Source of the DNA: Deltaproteobacteria bacterium | GTDB taxonomy: Bacteria; Desulfobacterota; Desulfuromonadia; Desulfuromonadales; Geopsychrobacteraceae | Length of the DNA stretch: 64,000 bases | Assembly (NCBI GenBank): GCA_018399135.1 | Contig: JAGYPB010000009.1 | Location: forward strand, 1-64,000 | Direction: 5' to 3' | Shown: one piece after another, positions 25,753 to 35,035 of the stretch | Position numbering within the stretch: the stretch's first letter is position 1 | How the letters are laid out: every line of letters begins with the position of its first letter | Made by a program: the position numbers and the translations under genes | Notes under the pieces: model-generated | Databases searched by the model: none | The model's input: only the letters and a program-made list of their open reading frames with translations | Told to the model about the DNA's origin: nothing

Positions 25753-27495
25753 TCAGTGTTTCGGGGTTCTGCTGCGCGGTGGTATCTTTTTGGGTGCCGG
25801 GCTTCGCCCTTTACCGGCAATGCGTTTACCACGGTTTGTTCTTGTCTGTTTGTCCTGCTGAGTTTGTCCCTTGGTGTCGAGGCTGATCTGCAAGGGATGT
25901 TTATTGATGCTAATGTCCCTGATTCGTTTAAGCTGAGCCGCGTCGATGGGGGTGAGCAGATCCACCAGGCTGAAGTGCTCAAAAATATTGATTCTACCGA
26001 TCTGGCGGCTGTCGATGCGCCCTTCGTTGCTCAAAGCACCAACAATGTTTCCTGGTTCAACACCGTGAGTGCGACCAACCTCCAGGCGGTAACAGGTCGC
26101 CTGCTCGTTGCCGCTGCGATCCGACATCCTGCGCGGGGGGCGTTGTTCGCTCAGATCTTCTTGAACGAAGTTGTCTTCCTCCATCTGCAGGGGGCGTTCC
26201 TTCTGCAGGAGGAACGCCAAGGCTGCAGCGATGCGCCGATGACCGATATCATAATCCGTCTGAATGTCATCAATCAATTCTTCAAAAAACTCAAGATCCT
26301 GGGATTCCAAGGTGGCATTGACCTGTTCTTTAAATATGCCGACCCGACGATTGGTAATTTCTTTACGGCTTGGCAAGGCCATGGCCTTGATCGGCTGCCG
26401 AGTGGCGCGTTCAATAGAGGCCAGCATCCTTTTTTCACGGGGCGCAACAAACAGAATAGCTTTGCCTTCCCGTCCGGCGCGTCCGGTGCGACCGATGCGG
26501 TGAACGTATGCCTCGGTGTCGTGGGGGATATCATAATTGATGACGTGGCTGATGCGCTTGACGTCCAGCCCGCGGGCAGCAACATCGGTGGCAACGACAA
26601 TATCAAGGCTGCCATCCTTGAGGCGTTCAACGGTTTTCTCGCGCATCACCTGGGTCATATCGCCGTTTAGCGGGGCACTGGAAAAACCGCGCGCTTCGAG
26701 TTTTTCCGCAAGTTCCACGGTGGCGATTTTGGTGCGCACAAAGATGATCATACCGTCAATTTCTTCCGCCTCAAGAATGCGGGTAAGGGCATCCAGCTTG
26801 TGCAGACCCTTGACCTGCCAATAACGCTGGCTGACCTGCTCAACCGTTGAGGTTTTGGATTTGATCCGAATTTCCACCGGGTCTGTAAGATGACGGCGGG
26901 CAATTTTGAGCACTTCCTGCGGCATGGTGGCTGAAAATAGCGCGGTCTGATGTTCGGCAGGGGCGTGGGAAAGGATCTCCTCAACGTCGTCGATAAATCC
27001 CATTTTCAGCATTTCGTCAGCTTCGTCGATTACCACGGCGTTCAGTCTGTCGAGTTTAAGGGTTCCCCTGTTCAGGTGATCCTTAATCCTTCCCGGAGTG
27101 CCGACCACGACCTGAACACCACGTTGCAATTGGCGCAACTGTTGTACCATGTTTTGGCCACCATACACTGGAAGAACCTGAAACCCCGGCAGATAACGGG
27201 CGTAGGTCTGCACTGCCTCGGCCACTTGCAGTGCCAGTTCGCGGGTCGGGGTCAAAATCAGTAGTTGCGGATATTTCAGCTCCGGTTTGATGCGGGTTAA
27301 TAACGGTAATGAAAAAGCCGCTGTCTTGCCGGTACCGGTCTGAGCCTGACCAAGCAGATCGCGTCCGGCGAGCAAAGGGGGAATGCTCTGTGCCTGAATA
27401 GGTGTTGGTGATTCGTAACCGACTTCGTCGATGACTTTAATGATGGCCGGCGCCAGTGCCAATTCGCTGAAAGAAAGTGGTTCGTTGCTGCTCAT
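25753..27495 (-). CDS. deaD: DEAD-box RNA helicase (DeaD/CsdA-like)
   Basis: An ATP-dependent RNA helicase for ribosome assembly or mRNA remodelling, often cold-induced. The ATG at 27495 (MSSNEPLSFSELAL) follows CAGGA and fits the family better than the longer ORF. It has 580 residues. The motifs, in order, are the Q-motif, AQTGTGKT, PTRELA, TPGR, DEAD, SAT, RGLDV and HRIGRTGRAGR. About 460-540 holds a DbpA/CsdA-like RNA-binding domain (RLEVGRTHGVEPGNIVGAL), followed by a basic tail. A 304-codon antisense ORF on the plus strand is a shadow. Confidence 0.93.
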   Translation of the reverse strand: MSSNEPLSFSELALAPAIIKVIDEVGYESPTPIQAQSIPPLLAGRDLLGQAQTGTGKTAAFSLPLLTRIKPELKYPQLLILTPTRELALQVAEAVQTYARYLPGFQVLPVYGGQNMVQQLRQLQRGVQVVVGTPGRIKDHLNRGTLKLDRLNAVVIDEADEMLKMGFIDDVEEILSHAPAEHQTALFSATMPQEVLKIARRHLTDPVEIRIKSKTSTVEQVSQRYWQVKGLHKLDALTRILEAEEIDGMIIFVRTKIATVELAEKLEARGFSSAPLNGDMTQVMREKTVERLKDGSLDIVVATDVAARGLDVKRISHVINYDIPHDTEAYVHRIGRTGRAGREGKAILFVAPREKRMLASIERATRQPIKAMALPSRKEITNRRVGIFKEQVNATLESQDLEFFEELIDDIQTDYDIGHRRIAAALAFLLQKERPLQMEEDNFVQEDLSEQRPPRRMSDRSGNEQATCYRLEVGRTHGVEPGNIVGALSNEGRIDSRQIGRINIFEHFSLVDLLTPIDAAQLKRIRDISINKHPLQISLDTKGQTQQDKQTRTNRGKRIAGKGRSPAPKKIPPRSRTPKH

Positions 27496-27587
27496 GATAA
27501 TCCTGTCCTGAAGAAAGTCGTGTGTAGATGGCAAAGTTTCGAACAATAACCTGTCCGTTGTCTGGACGCCAGTTTTTTATATTGGTT

Positions 27588-30095
27588 TTAGGTCTGTTGC
27601 TGTCGTGGTTGCCACAACAATAACAAGAGCGCCAACAGGGTCAAGTTGGCAAACATTGCGACAATCATGGCCAGGCCGGTGAACAAACCAAAGTAGATGG
27701 TTGGGTTGAAGTTGGACAGCGCCAGAATGGAGAAGCCGGTAATGATGGTGATAGAGGTATAATACATAGCGCGACCCACGCTGTCGTGGGTGCGCATGAT
27801 CGCCTTGAGGGGGTTGTTATCGACACGCAGTTCGTCAATATAGCGATGGACATAATGGATGGTGTCATCGACAGCGATGCCGATGGTGATGGCAGCGATT
27901 GTAATCGTCATGATGTCGAGGGGTATCTTCATCAACCCCATCAAGCCCAGCACGGCAGCCGCTGAAATCAAGTTGGGAACAATGGCAATGAGGGCCAGCC
28001 GTAATGAGCGGAACTGAATCAGGAACATACCGACAATCACCAGGAACACGACGCCGATGGTCATAATCTGGGATGCGAACAGGCTTTGCAGGACATTATT
28101 ATAGAGTACGAACATGCCGGTCAGATTGACTTGCTCCGGCTTGAGATCGAACAATTTAACCAGATCCTTTTCGATTTTACCGAGAAGCTCATTGCGCTGC
28201 AGGCTTGGGTCGGAGTCGATAATCCGCAGATTAAAACGGATCTGGTTGCCATCGGTAGACATATAGGGGCGAAACAGGCTGTTGTCGATTACTTCCGGGA
28301 GCATGCGATGAATCACCGACAGGGCCATATTGTCCAGCGGTTGTCCATCATTGACATGCTGCATCAGGGTAAAGGTGGTTGACATTGACAGCACTTTGCC
28401 TGATTCCGGCAGCTGATCGAGATACTCATGAATCGCATGAATGTCACTGATCTGATAACTGTTGAACCAGTAGCTGCTACCGGACAGCCCGGCTTCAACC
28501 CTGTCTTCAGCGAAAAAATCGTCGGCGAAGGGGTCATCTTCTGCAAACGCCGCCTCTTGTTCGAGGGCAACAAAAAACTCAGGATCAGCGTCAATGACGA
28601 CATCGAGGGGGGTGGTGCCACCCAGTTGCCGATCGATCAGTGCCATCCCCTGATAGATTTCCGTTGTCGGCTTAAAATAATCGATAAAGCGGTTTTCAAC
28701 CGTTAATTGTGCGATGCCATAGAGGCTGACGAGGGAGATCAGGGCAAAGGCTAACAGCGTTGCCCGGCCATGGTGTTCGACCAGATGTCCGCAACCGCGG
28801 GTGATATAACCGGTCATGTCAATGCGGGGGGCAAAGGGTTGAGGTTTTTTCAGCAGTACCAGTCCCGCTGGAAAGAGGATCAGACTGATAATCAGGGCAA
28901 AGCCGATACCGATAGCCATCATCCAGCCGAAATCAATAATCGGGCGGATGTCACTGGTCAACAGCGAGGCAAATGCAGCGATGGTGGTTAATGCGGTAAA
29001 AATGCTTGGCAGCGCCTTGGTGCGAATGGTTTCGCGCACTAATTCAGCATGGCTGGCCTGGGGTTGTTCAGCCAGCAGTTCGTTGTAGCGGACAATCAGG
29101 TGGACGCAGAGGGAGAGGGTGATAATCAGCAGCAGGGAGGTGAAATTGGACGAAACCACCGTGACTTTCCAGCCGACCATCCCCAAAAAACCGAACATAA
29201 ATAATACCGTGCAAAAACAACAGGCCATGGGTAACAAGACCCACTGGGTACGGCGAAAAATCAGCACAAGCATGGAAACCAGAAACACGAGCACAGCAAT
29301 GCCAAACTTGACCAGATCATTGCGAATAAAATCGATCATGTCGACAACAATCATGGGAATGCCGCCTAAAAACAGCTCGGCCGTATCGCGATGCTCATCC
29401 ATGATGGCGCGGATGGTGGCGATGTCACGGGCTTCCCGTTCGTTATGGTCACGGCTGATCCGGTCGTAGGTAGCGGTAACCTCCGCCAGTTGTTGCTCTT
29501 CATGTGCGGTGATGACCCCATCATCGCGCTTTTCCCGCAGTTCGGTGCGTTGGCGATGCAAAGAGCGCAGCTCTTCATTGGTTGCGAGCATAACCTGTAG
29601 AGCAGTGGTGCGCCCGTCAGCACTGACCAATAGATCTTTATAGATGGGACCGGTGGTAAATTCGGCCAGCGCCAGTTCCATGTCGACTCCAGGCGTATCA
29701 ACCGTGCGGATTTCGCGACTGAGTTCTGCCAGGGTGACGCGGGGACTGTCAATCAATGGCGCATCAAGAATGCTCAGTACCTGTGTAACACGTTCAATGT
29801 TCAACAGGTGATCGCGTAGTTTCCGGATGTCAGCGAGGGTATCTGGTGCCAACAGCGCGTCTTTGGGAGAGTAACTGATGATCAGAAAGTCACTGGTGCC
29901 GTACTGGGCGTTAATCTGGCGAAAATAGCGCAGGTCTTCGTCATGCTCGAGCATCAGCGAATCGGCTGAAGCGTCGAGATGAAAATCCTTAGCAAAAAAA
30001 CCGATGGATGCAATCAGCACCAACAACAGGCTCAAGGTGGTTAAGGGGTGTTTTAAAATCAGACGTTCATAGGTAGAAATGATCGTTTGTTTCAT
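27588..30095 (-). CDS. RND/MMPL-superfamily exporter
   Basis: An inner-membrane protein of 835 residues with the RND pseudo-repeat: one N-terminal helix (about 15-33), a large periplasmic loop, five helices with a sterol-sensing-like stretch (about 255-415), a second large loop and five more helices. The motifs GIAVDDTIHYVHRYIDE and SLCVHLIVRYNELL carry the conserved helix-4 and helix-10 acidic residues. This type is annotated as hydrophobe/hopanoid exporter or patched-like protein; the substrate is unknown. No periplasmic adaptor or outer-membrane channel gene is adjacent. Confidence 0.85.
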   Translation of the reverse strand: MKQTIISTYERLILKHPLTTLSLLLVLIASIGFFAKDFHLDASADSLMLEHDEDLRYFRQINAQYGTSDFLIISYSPKDALLAPDTLADIRKLRDHLLNIERVTQVLSILDAPLIDSPRVTLAELSREIRTVDTPGVDMELALAEFTTGPIYKDLLVSADGRTTALQVMLATNEELRSLHRQRTELREKRDDGVITAHEEQQLAEVTATYDRISRDHNEREARDIATIRAIMDEHRDTAELFLGGIPMIVVDMIDFIRNDLVKFGIAVLVFLVSMLVLIFRRTQWVLLPMACCFCTVLFMFGFLGMVGWKVTVVSSNFTSLLLIITLSLCVHLIVRYNELLAEQPQASHAELVRETIRTKALPSIFTALTTIAAFASLLTSDIRPIIDFGWMMAIGIGFALIISLILFPAGLVLLKKPQPFAPRIDMTGYITRGCGHLVEHHGRATLLAFALISLVSLYGIAQLTVENRFIDYFKPTTEIYQGMALIDRQLGGTTPLDVVIDADPEFFVALEQEAAFAEDDPFADDFFAEDRVEAGLSGSSYWFNSYQISDIHAIHEYLDQLPESGKVLSMSTTFTLMQHVNDGQPLDNMALSVIHRMLPEVIDNSLFRPYMSTDGNQIRFNLRIIDSDPSLQRNELLGKIEKDLVKLFDLKPEQVNLTGMFVLYNNVLQSLFASQIMTIGVVFLVIVGMFLIQFRSLRLALIAIVPNLISAAAVLGLMGLMKIPLDIMTITIAAITIGIAVDDTIHYVHRYIDELRVDNNPLKAIMRTHDSVGRAMYYTSITIITGFSILALSNFNPTIYFGLFTGLAMIVAMFANLTLLALLLLLWQPRQQQT

Positions 30096-30168
30096 TAATT
30101 GTCCATCGTTATTGGAGCGGTACGCGTTAAGAACCTGTTATCACTATAGCGTTGATACACTAAAAAGA

Positions 30169-30199
30169 CAAAAGCCCCGACCTGGTGCCGGGGCTTTTG
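30169..30199. terminator. intrinsic terminator after fumarase
   Basis: caaaagccccg pairs with cggggcttttg around a 9-nt loop. On the minus strand the stem is followed by a T-rich run, placing it as the terminator of the fumarase gene. The RND gene start lies 75 nt further on. Confidence 0.88.
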
Positions 30200-30221
30200 T
30201 GACGCTTTTAGTGACTGTTGA

Positions 30222-31841
30222 CTAGAGGCCCAGCTTTTTGAAAAAGTCGTTACCTTTGTCATCTACTAGAATGAAGGCCGGGAAGTCAACGACATCAATC
30301 TTCCATACTGCTTCCATTCCCAGTTCGGGGAAATCGATACACTCGACCTTCTTGATGTTCTCTTCCGCAAGAACGGCAGCCGGGCCACCAATGGAGCCAA
30401 GATAGAAGCCGCCATGTTTGGCACAAGCGTCCGTAACCTGCTGGCTGCGGTTGCCTTTGGCAATCATTACCATGGAGCCGCCGTTGCTCTGGAGTAAGCC
30501 AACATAGCTGTCCATGCGCCCGGCTGTGGTCGGGCCGAAGGAGCCGGAGGCTTTGCCGGATGGGGTTTTTGCCGGGCCGGCATAGTAGATCGGGTGCTGT
30601 TTCAGGTAGTCCGGTAGAGGCTTGCCACTATCTAGAATTTCCTTGAACTTTGAGTGGGCAATATCTCGACCTACGACGATTGTTCCATCAAGTAGCAGAG
30701 GGGCTCCAACCTCAAGCTTGGAGAGGTCAGCAAGAATCTCCGGCATCGGGCGGTTGAGGTCAATACGGGTTCCCTGACTGGTTTTGCCACGATATTTTTC
30801 CGGAATCAGGCGCCCGGGATTACGATCCATTTCTTCAACAAAAAGGCCGTCGCGGGTGATCTTGGCTTTGATGTTACGATCCGCCGAACAGGAAACCGCC
30901 ATGCCGACGGGGCAGGAGGCGCCATGGCGCGGCAGTCGGATGACGCGCACATCATGAGCGAAATACTTGCCGCCAAATTGGGCACCGATGCCAAGCTCCT
31001 GGGCCGCCTTGAGGAGCTTTTCTTCGAGTTCAATGTCACGGAAGGCTTGTCCATGGTCATTGCCGCTGGTCGGGAGACCATCAAGGTAGCGAGCGGTTGC
31101 CAGCTTGACAGTTTTCATGCAGGCATCGGCTGAAGTGCCGCCGATAACAAAGGCCAGATGATAGGGCGGACAGGCAGCGGTGCCGATCGTTTTCATCTTC
31201 TGGACGAGGAAATTATAGAGGGAATCAGGGTTGAGAAGAGCCTTGGTTTCCTGATAGAGCATGGTTTTGTTGGCCGAGCCACCACCCTTGGCAATAAAAA
31301 GAAATTTGTAGGCATCTCCATCCGTAGCGTAAATGTCTATTTGAGCCGGAAGGTTGGTGCCGGTATTTTTTTCCGTATACATATCAAGGGCGACAGTCTG
31401 ACTGTATCGCAGGTTTTCCTCTGTGTAGGTTTTGAATACTCCAGCAGAAATCAATACGGCGTCGTTGCAGCCGGTCCAGACCTGCTGACCTTTTTTGGCG
31501 ACAACGGTAGCGGTACCGGTGTCCTGGCAGGTTGGCAGTTCGAACATGGCAGAAATTTCGGCGTTGCGTAAAAAGGCCATCGCTACTCCGCGATCATTAT
31601 CGCTGGCTTCCGGATCGCTGAGAATTTTCGCAACTTGTTCATTGTGTTCAGGCCGTAGCAGGAAGGAGACATCGCGCATGGCGACATTGGATAGCAGTTT
31701 CAGCGCCTCAGGATCAACTTTGATGACCTCTTTGCCGTCAAAATTTGAGACACTGACATATTTTTCAGAACCTTCAATTTTATAATACTTGGTGGTGTCT
31801 GTTCCCATCGGCATGGGATCCTGGTAGGTGAACTCCGGCAT
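30222..31841 (-). CDS. fumarate hydratase, class I (4Fe-4S)
   Basis: Interconverts fumarate and malate in the TCA cycle using an oxygen-sensitive 4Fe-4S cluster. A single-chain FumA-type enzyme of 539 residues. The cluster cysteines lie in [28 protein letters not shown] and further on. The C-terminal beta domain has TTAGRMDSY and the conserved tail [21 protein letters not shown] lies before the ATG. A perfect TATAAT (minus strand, 31872-31877) and a GGCCA-atg-TGGCC palindrome lie upstream and could be its promoter and operator. Monocistronic by position. Confidence 0.95.
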   Translation of the reverse strand: MPEFTYQDPMPMGTDTTKYYKIEGSEKYVSVSNFDGKEVIKVDPEALKLLSNVAMRDVSFLLRPEHNEQVAKILSDPEASDNDRGVAMAFLRNAEISAMFELPTCQDTGTATVVAKKGQQVWTGCNDAVLISAGVFKTYTEENLRYSQTVALDMYTEKNTGTNLPAQIDIYATDGDAYKFLFIAKGGGSANKTMLYQETKALLNPDSLYNFLVQKMKTIGTAACPPYHLAFVIGGTSADACMKTVKLATARYLDGLPTSGNDHGQAFRDIELEEKLLKAAQELGIGAQFGGKYFAHDVRVIRLPRHGASCPVGMAVSCSADRNIKAKITRDGLFVEEMDRNPGRLIPEKYRGKTSQGTRIDLNRPMPEILADLSKLEVGAPLLLDGTIVVGRDIAHSKFKEILDSGKPLPDYLKQHPIYYAGPAKTPSGKASGSFGPTTAGRMDSYVGLLQSNGGSMVMIAKGNRSQQVTDACAKHGGFYLGSIGGPAAVLAEENIKKVECIDFPELGMEAVWKIDVVDFPAFILVDDKGNDFFKKLGL

Positions 31842-31994
31842 CTCTCTCGCTCCTTGGTCAGTGTGGATAGGATTATAAGGCCAATGTGGCCGGCAAATTA
31901 ATGTTACTGACTATAGGTGATTTTTGAACCAGTGTCGACCGTTAAGTACGGCGCCCAGGTGTAAAACAATTGAGAGCATATTCGAGTCATTACA

Positions 31995-32051
31995 AGGTAT
32001 GAATACCTGACTGTTTCTCTTGAAAAGAAATTGACAGAAACAGTCAGGTAT
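31995..32051 (+). promoter_or_regulatory. two abutting IscR type-1-like operator sites
   Basis: ATACCTGACTG (32003-32013) and CAGTCAGGTAT (32041-32051) each match a half of the Escherichia coli IscR type 1 consensus (ATASYYGACTRWWWYAGTCRRSTAT) at all 11 positions. They lie too far apart to be one site. Each can instead be the outer half of a 25-bp site: 32003-32027, and 32027-32051 (GAAATTGACAG-AAA-CAGTCAGGTAT). Together they form a 16-bp perfect inverted repeat with a 17-nt centre. A third half, AGGTAT, at 31995-32000 makes AGGTAT-GA-ATACCT. The IscR-like gene is in the operon downstream. Confidence 0.65.
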
Positions 32052-32057
32052 GATAGT
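32031..32057 (+). promoter_or_regulatory. candidate promoter of the cysE-isc operon
   Basis: TTGACA (32031-32036) with GATAGT (32052-32057), spacing 15. The -35 lies inside the right-hand IscR-like site, the usual geometry for repression. The spacing is short, so the -10 assignment is tentative. Confidence 0.5.
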
Positions 32058-32139
32058 GGTTCGAGTCAGATTGAAGAGTATATGTCAGTATTTGTCCGGT
32101 TTTGTGTCTTGCCATCGCGGTGTATTCAGGAGGTTGTTC

Positions 32140-32838
32140 ATGCTCGTTTTTTTAAAAGATGATATCAGGGCAGTTTTTGATCGCGATCCGGCTGTACGTA
32201 GTGTTTTTGAAGTGATTTTCTGTTACCCCGGTTTTCATGCCATGCTGTTTTATCGTCTTTCCCACTGGTTGTGGGGCAAGAAACGAACCTTTATGGGACG
32301 CTATGTTTCTCACCTTGGGCGCTTTTTCACCGGTATTGAGATCCATCCCGGCGCCAAAATCGGTCGCGGTTTTTTTATTGATCATGGCATGGGGGTTGTG
32401 ATTGGTGAAACGGCTGAAATCGGTGATAATTGTACCCTTTACCATGGAGTCACCCTGGGAGGGACGTCCTGGGCCAAAGAGAAGCGTCATCCGACCCTGG
32501 GCAACAATGTGGTCGTCGGCGCCGGAGCGAAAATTCTTGGACCCTTCAAGGTTGGTGATGATAGCAAGGTTGGTTCCAATTCCGTTGTGGTCAAAGAGGT
32601 TCCAGCTATGGCGACGGTGGTTGGCATCCCTGGGCGGGTGGTTCTGTCCGGTGAAAAACGGGTCGGTGTCGATTTACAGCATGGTGAATTACCTGACCCT
32701 GTGGCTAAGGCGGTGAGCTGCGTGTTTGATCAGATTCAACGACTCGAGGAGCAAGTGGACAGTTTGCGCCAGGAGCAAGGTAAGCTCAAGACTGAGTTGG
32801 CACAGTATCGGGCTGATGAGGAGGACACGGTTTCATGA
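32140..32838 (+). CDS. cysE: serine O-acetyltransferase
   Basis: Makes O-acetylserine, the first step of cysteine synthesis. The ORF track starts at 32050 inside the operator. AGGAGG before the ATG at 32140 gives [18 protein letters not shown] and 232 residues. The left-handed beta-helix hexapeptide repeats are clear ([52 protein letters not shown]). A 40-residue coiled-coil tail ([20 protein letters not shown]) follows. First gene of an operon that links sulfur assimilation to Fe-S assembly; its stop overlaps the iscR start. Confidence 0.95.
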   Translation: MLVFLKDDIRAVFDRDPAVRSVFEVIFCYPGFHAMLFYRLSHWLWGKKRTFMGRYVSHLGRFFTGIEIHPGAKIGRGFFIDHGMGVVIGETAEIGDNCTLYHGVTLGGTSWAKEKRHPTLGNNVVVGAGAKILGPFKVGDDSKVGSNSVVVKEVPAMATVVGIPGRVVLSGEKRVGVDLQHGELPDPVAKAVSCVFDQIQRLEEQVDSLRQEQGKLKTELAQYRADEEDTVS

Positions 32839-33281
32839 GATTGTCAACCAAAGCTCAGTATGCAGTACGTGCTCTGGTGAGTTTGAATCTGACCAGTGAT
32901 GGCCATCCGGTGACCATCAAGGATATCTCTGCGCGCGAAAATATTTCACTGAATTATCTGGAACAGCTTTTTGTCAAGCTTAGACGTGGAGATATTGTCA
33001 AAAGTGTCCGGGGTCCCGGTGGTGGTTATCTGCTGGCGCGCGCAGCCAATCAGATAAGCGTGGACCAGATTGTTGATACGGTTGAGGAAATTCTCGTGCC
33101 GGTGTCCTGTATGAACGATGACGGCAGCTGTGGTTGCGATCTGGAATGTGCGACCCAGTCGGTATGGCAGGGTCTCGGCAATCAGATTCGAAATTTCCTT
33201 GCCTCCTTGACCCTGGAAGATCTGACCACAGATGCCCGTCGTCGTCTCGACCAACAGAGCCGTGAGAAGGCTTCCCTTTAA
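32835..33281 (+). CDS. iscR: Rrf2-family Fe-S regulator (IscR-like)
   Basis: 148 residues. The N-terminal winged helix [17 protein letters not shown] and the recognition region [32 protein letters not shown] are typical of IscR/CymR. The cluster-binding loop reads [14 protein letters not shown], with three cysteines near positions 92-104 as in IscR plus one more, so Fe-S sensing is likely. The start overlaps the cysE stop (ATGA). It is expected to bind the tandem sites upstream of cysE. CymR-like sensing through CysK is an alternative. Confidence 0.9.
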   Translation: MRLSTKAQYAVRALVSLNLTSDGHPVTIKDISARENISLNYLEQLFVKLRRGDIVKSVRGPGGGYLLARAANQISVDQIVDTVEEILVPVSCMNDDGSCGCDLECATQSVWQGLGNQIRNFLASLTLEDLTTDARRRLDQQSREKASL

Positions 33282-33319
33282 TTTTAAATTTTCTTATTTT
33301 CGTAACCCGGAGGATTTTT

Positions 33320-34540
33320 GTGAAGCAGATTTATCTCGATAACAATGCAACAACAGCGGTCAAGCCGGAAGTTCTGGAGGCTATGCTTCCTTATTTTCGT
33401 GAGCAGTTTGGCAACCCTTCCAGTGTTCATTGGGCCGGCCGCATGGTCAGTGGTGCCATTGAAAAGGCCCGCGAACAGGTGGCGGAACTGCTGAATTGTT
33501 CCCCGGCTGAAATCATTTTTGTTTCTTGCGGCAGTGAAGGCGATAATTTTGCTATTAAAGGGACTGCCGAAGCGTTGCGGCACAAGGGGAATCATATTAT
33601 CACCACAACGGTGGAACATCCTGCCGTATTGGAAACCTGTGAGTATCTTGAAAAAAATGGCTTTGAGGTGACTTATCTACCGGTCGATAAAGACGGCATG
33701 CTTGATCTGGCTGAACTGGAAGCCGCTATTACCGACAAGACGGTTCTCATTTCGGTCATGTGGGCCAACAACGAAACCGGTAATCTTTTCCCCATTCACG
33801 CCATTGGTGAGATTGCCAGTCGCCATAAGGTGCGCTTTCACACTGATGCGGTTCAGGCCATCGGCAAGGTGCCGGTTGATGTGAAAGCTGCCAAAGTTGA
33901 TATGCTGGTATTGTCAGGCCATAAAATTGGTGCGCCCAAGGGGATTGGTGCTCTTTATTTGCGTCGCGGTACGCGCATGACGCGTTTTATGCACGGTGGT
34001 CATCAGGAACGCAATCGTCGCGCCGGAACCCATAATGTTGCCGGTATTGTCGGTCTCGGAGTGGCTTGTGAACTGGCTCGTCTTCATCAGGAAAAAGATT
34101 ATGTCTCTGTTCGTCGCCTGCGCGATAAGCTTGAGCGGGGGATTCTCAGTACGGTTCCCGACGTTAAACTCAATGGCCATCCAGACCCTGATCTGCGCCT
34201 GCCCAACACCCTTAATGTCAGTTTTAATTTCATCGAAGGGGAATCGTTGTTGTTGTTTTTTGATATGAAAGGGATTGCCGCTTCCTCTGGTTCTGCCTGT
34301 ACGTCCGGTTCGTTGGAACCCTCCCACGTGATGCAGGCCATGGGGGTGGATATTGTTCTTGCTCACTCTAGTGTTCGGTTCAGTTTAAGTGCAGAAAATA
34401 CCGAGGACGAGATTGATTATATTCTCGCCGAGCTTCCCCCGATTGTTCAGCGCTTGCGTGATATGAGCCCACTTTACCAACGTGAAGAACCGACCCCGCT
34501 GCACTGTGATGAGTGCCGGATGGTACATAAAGCCAGCTGA
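33320..34540 (+). CDS. iscS: cysteine desulfurase (NifS/IscS)
   Basis: A PLP enzyme that takes sulfur from cysteine as a persulfide for Fe-S clusters and tRNA thiolation. GTG start, 8 nt after GGAGG; 406 residues. Key features are YLDNNATT, ANNETG, the PLP lysine in LSGHKIGAPKG, and the active-site Cys in SSGSACTSGSLEPSHV. After the usual end it has a short tail with LHCDECRMVH, a possible extra metal or thiol site. iscU lies 54 nt downstream and mnmA further on, the natural sulfur acceptors. Confidence 0.95.
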   Translation: MKQIYLDNNATTAVKPEVLEAMLPYFREQFGNPSSVHWAGRMVSGAIEKAREQVAELLNCSPAEIIFVSCGSEGDNFAIKGTAEALRHKGNHIITTTVEHPAVLETCEYLEKNGFEVTYLPVDKDGMLDLAELEAAITDKTVLISVMWANNETGNLFPIHAIGEIASRHKVRFHTDAVQAIGKVPVDVKAAKVDMLVLSGHKIGAPKGIGALYLRRGTRMTRFMHGGHQERNRRAGTHNVAGIVGLGVACELARLHQEKDYVSVRRLRDKLERGILSTVPDVKLNGHPDPDLRLPNTLNVSFNFIEGESLLLFFDMKGIAASSGSACTSGSLEPSHVMQAMGVDIVLAHSSVRFSLSAENTEDEIDYILAELPPIVQRLRDMSPLYQREEPTPLHCDECRMVHKAS

Positions 34541-34594
34541 TAAGGGATGTCAACCCATTGTTTATAAATATCTGATTATATAGGAGATAAAGGG

Positions 34595-34963
34595 ATGTAC
34601 ACAGAAAAAGTCATGGATCATTTCAGCAACCCACGCAATGTTGGAGAGATCGAAAACGCTAACGGGGTCGGTGAAGTTGGCAATGCCTCTTGTGGCGATA
34701 TCATGAAGATCTATCTGCAGGTTGAAGGTGACATCATTAAGGATGTCAAATTCAAGACCTTTGGTTGCGGAGCGGCCATAGCCACCTCCTCTATGGTAAC
34801 GGAGCTCGCCATCGGCAAAACCCTCGACGAGGCATTGGTGTTGACCAATCAAGCTGTTGCTGAAGCCCTTGACGGTCTGCCTCCGGCCAAAATGCACTGT
34901 TCCAATCTAGCCGCCGATGCCTTGCATGAAGCGATCAAGGATTACAAGGCCAAAAATTCCTGA
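34595..34963 (+). CDS. iscU: Fe-S cluster assembly scaffold (IscU/NifU N-terminal type)
   Basis: The scaffold on which iron and persulfide sulfur are assembled into 2Fe-2S/4Fe-4S clusters. 122 residues with the three ligand cysteines in GNASCGD, FGCGAAIA and AKMHCSNLA, and the start MYTEKVMDHFSNPRNVGEIE. It consists only of the U-domain, without the NifU ferredoxin or Nfu domains. The HscA-binding LPPVK of IscU appears as LPPAK. GGAGA precedes the ATG. A hairpin terminator follows at 34998-35022. Confidence 0.95.
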   Translation: MYTEKVMDHFSNPRNVGEIENANGVGEVGNASCGDIMKIYLQVEGDIIKDVKFKTFGCGAAIATSSMVTELAIGKTLDEALVLTNQAVAEALDGLPPAKMHCSNLAADALHEAIKDYKAKNS

Positions 34964-34997
34964 TTTGTCAGTGTTCCTGCAAACAATTAGTGCAAGG

Positions 34998-35022
34998 GGC
35001 TCCGCTTATGCCGGGGCCTTTT
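34998..35022 (+). terminator. short terminator-like hairpin between iscU and mnmA
   Basis: GGCTCCG pairs with CGGGGCC (one wobble), loop 7 nt, followed by TTTT. The T-run is short, so partial read-through into mnmA is plausible. Confidence 0.6.
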
Positions 35023-35035
35023 GTCTGAGGTGGGT

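Noticed and set aside
25756-26670. 304-codon plus-strand ORF opposite the DEAD-box helicase
   Set aside because: It lies entirely antisense to a clear helicase, has no recognisable domain, and reads as the shadow of a high-GC third-position pattern.
32003-32051. Inverted repeat before cysE as an intrinsic terminator
   Set aside because: The loop contains a TTGACA, no T-run follows the second arm, and both arms match IscR half-sites, so an operator explains it better.
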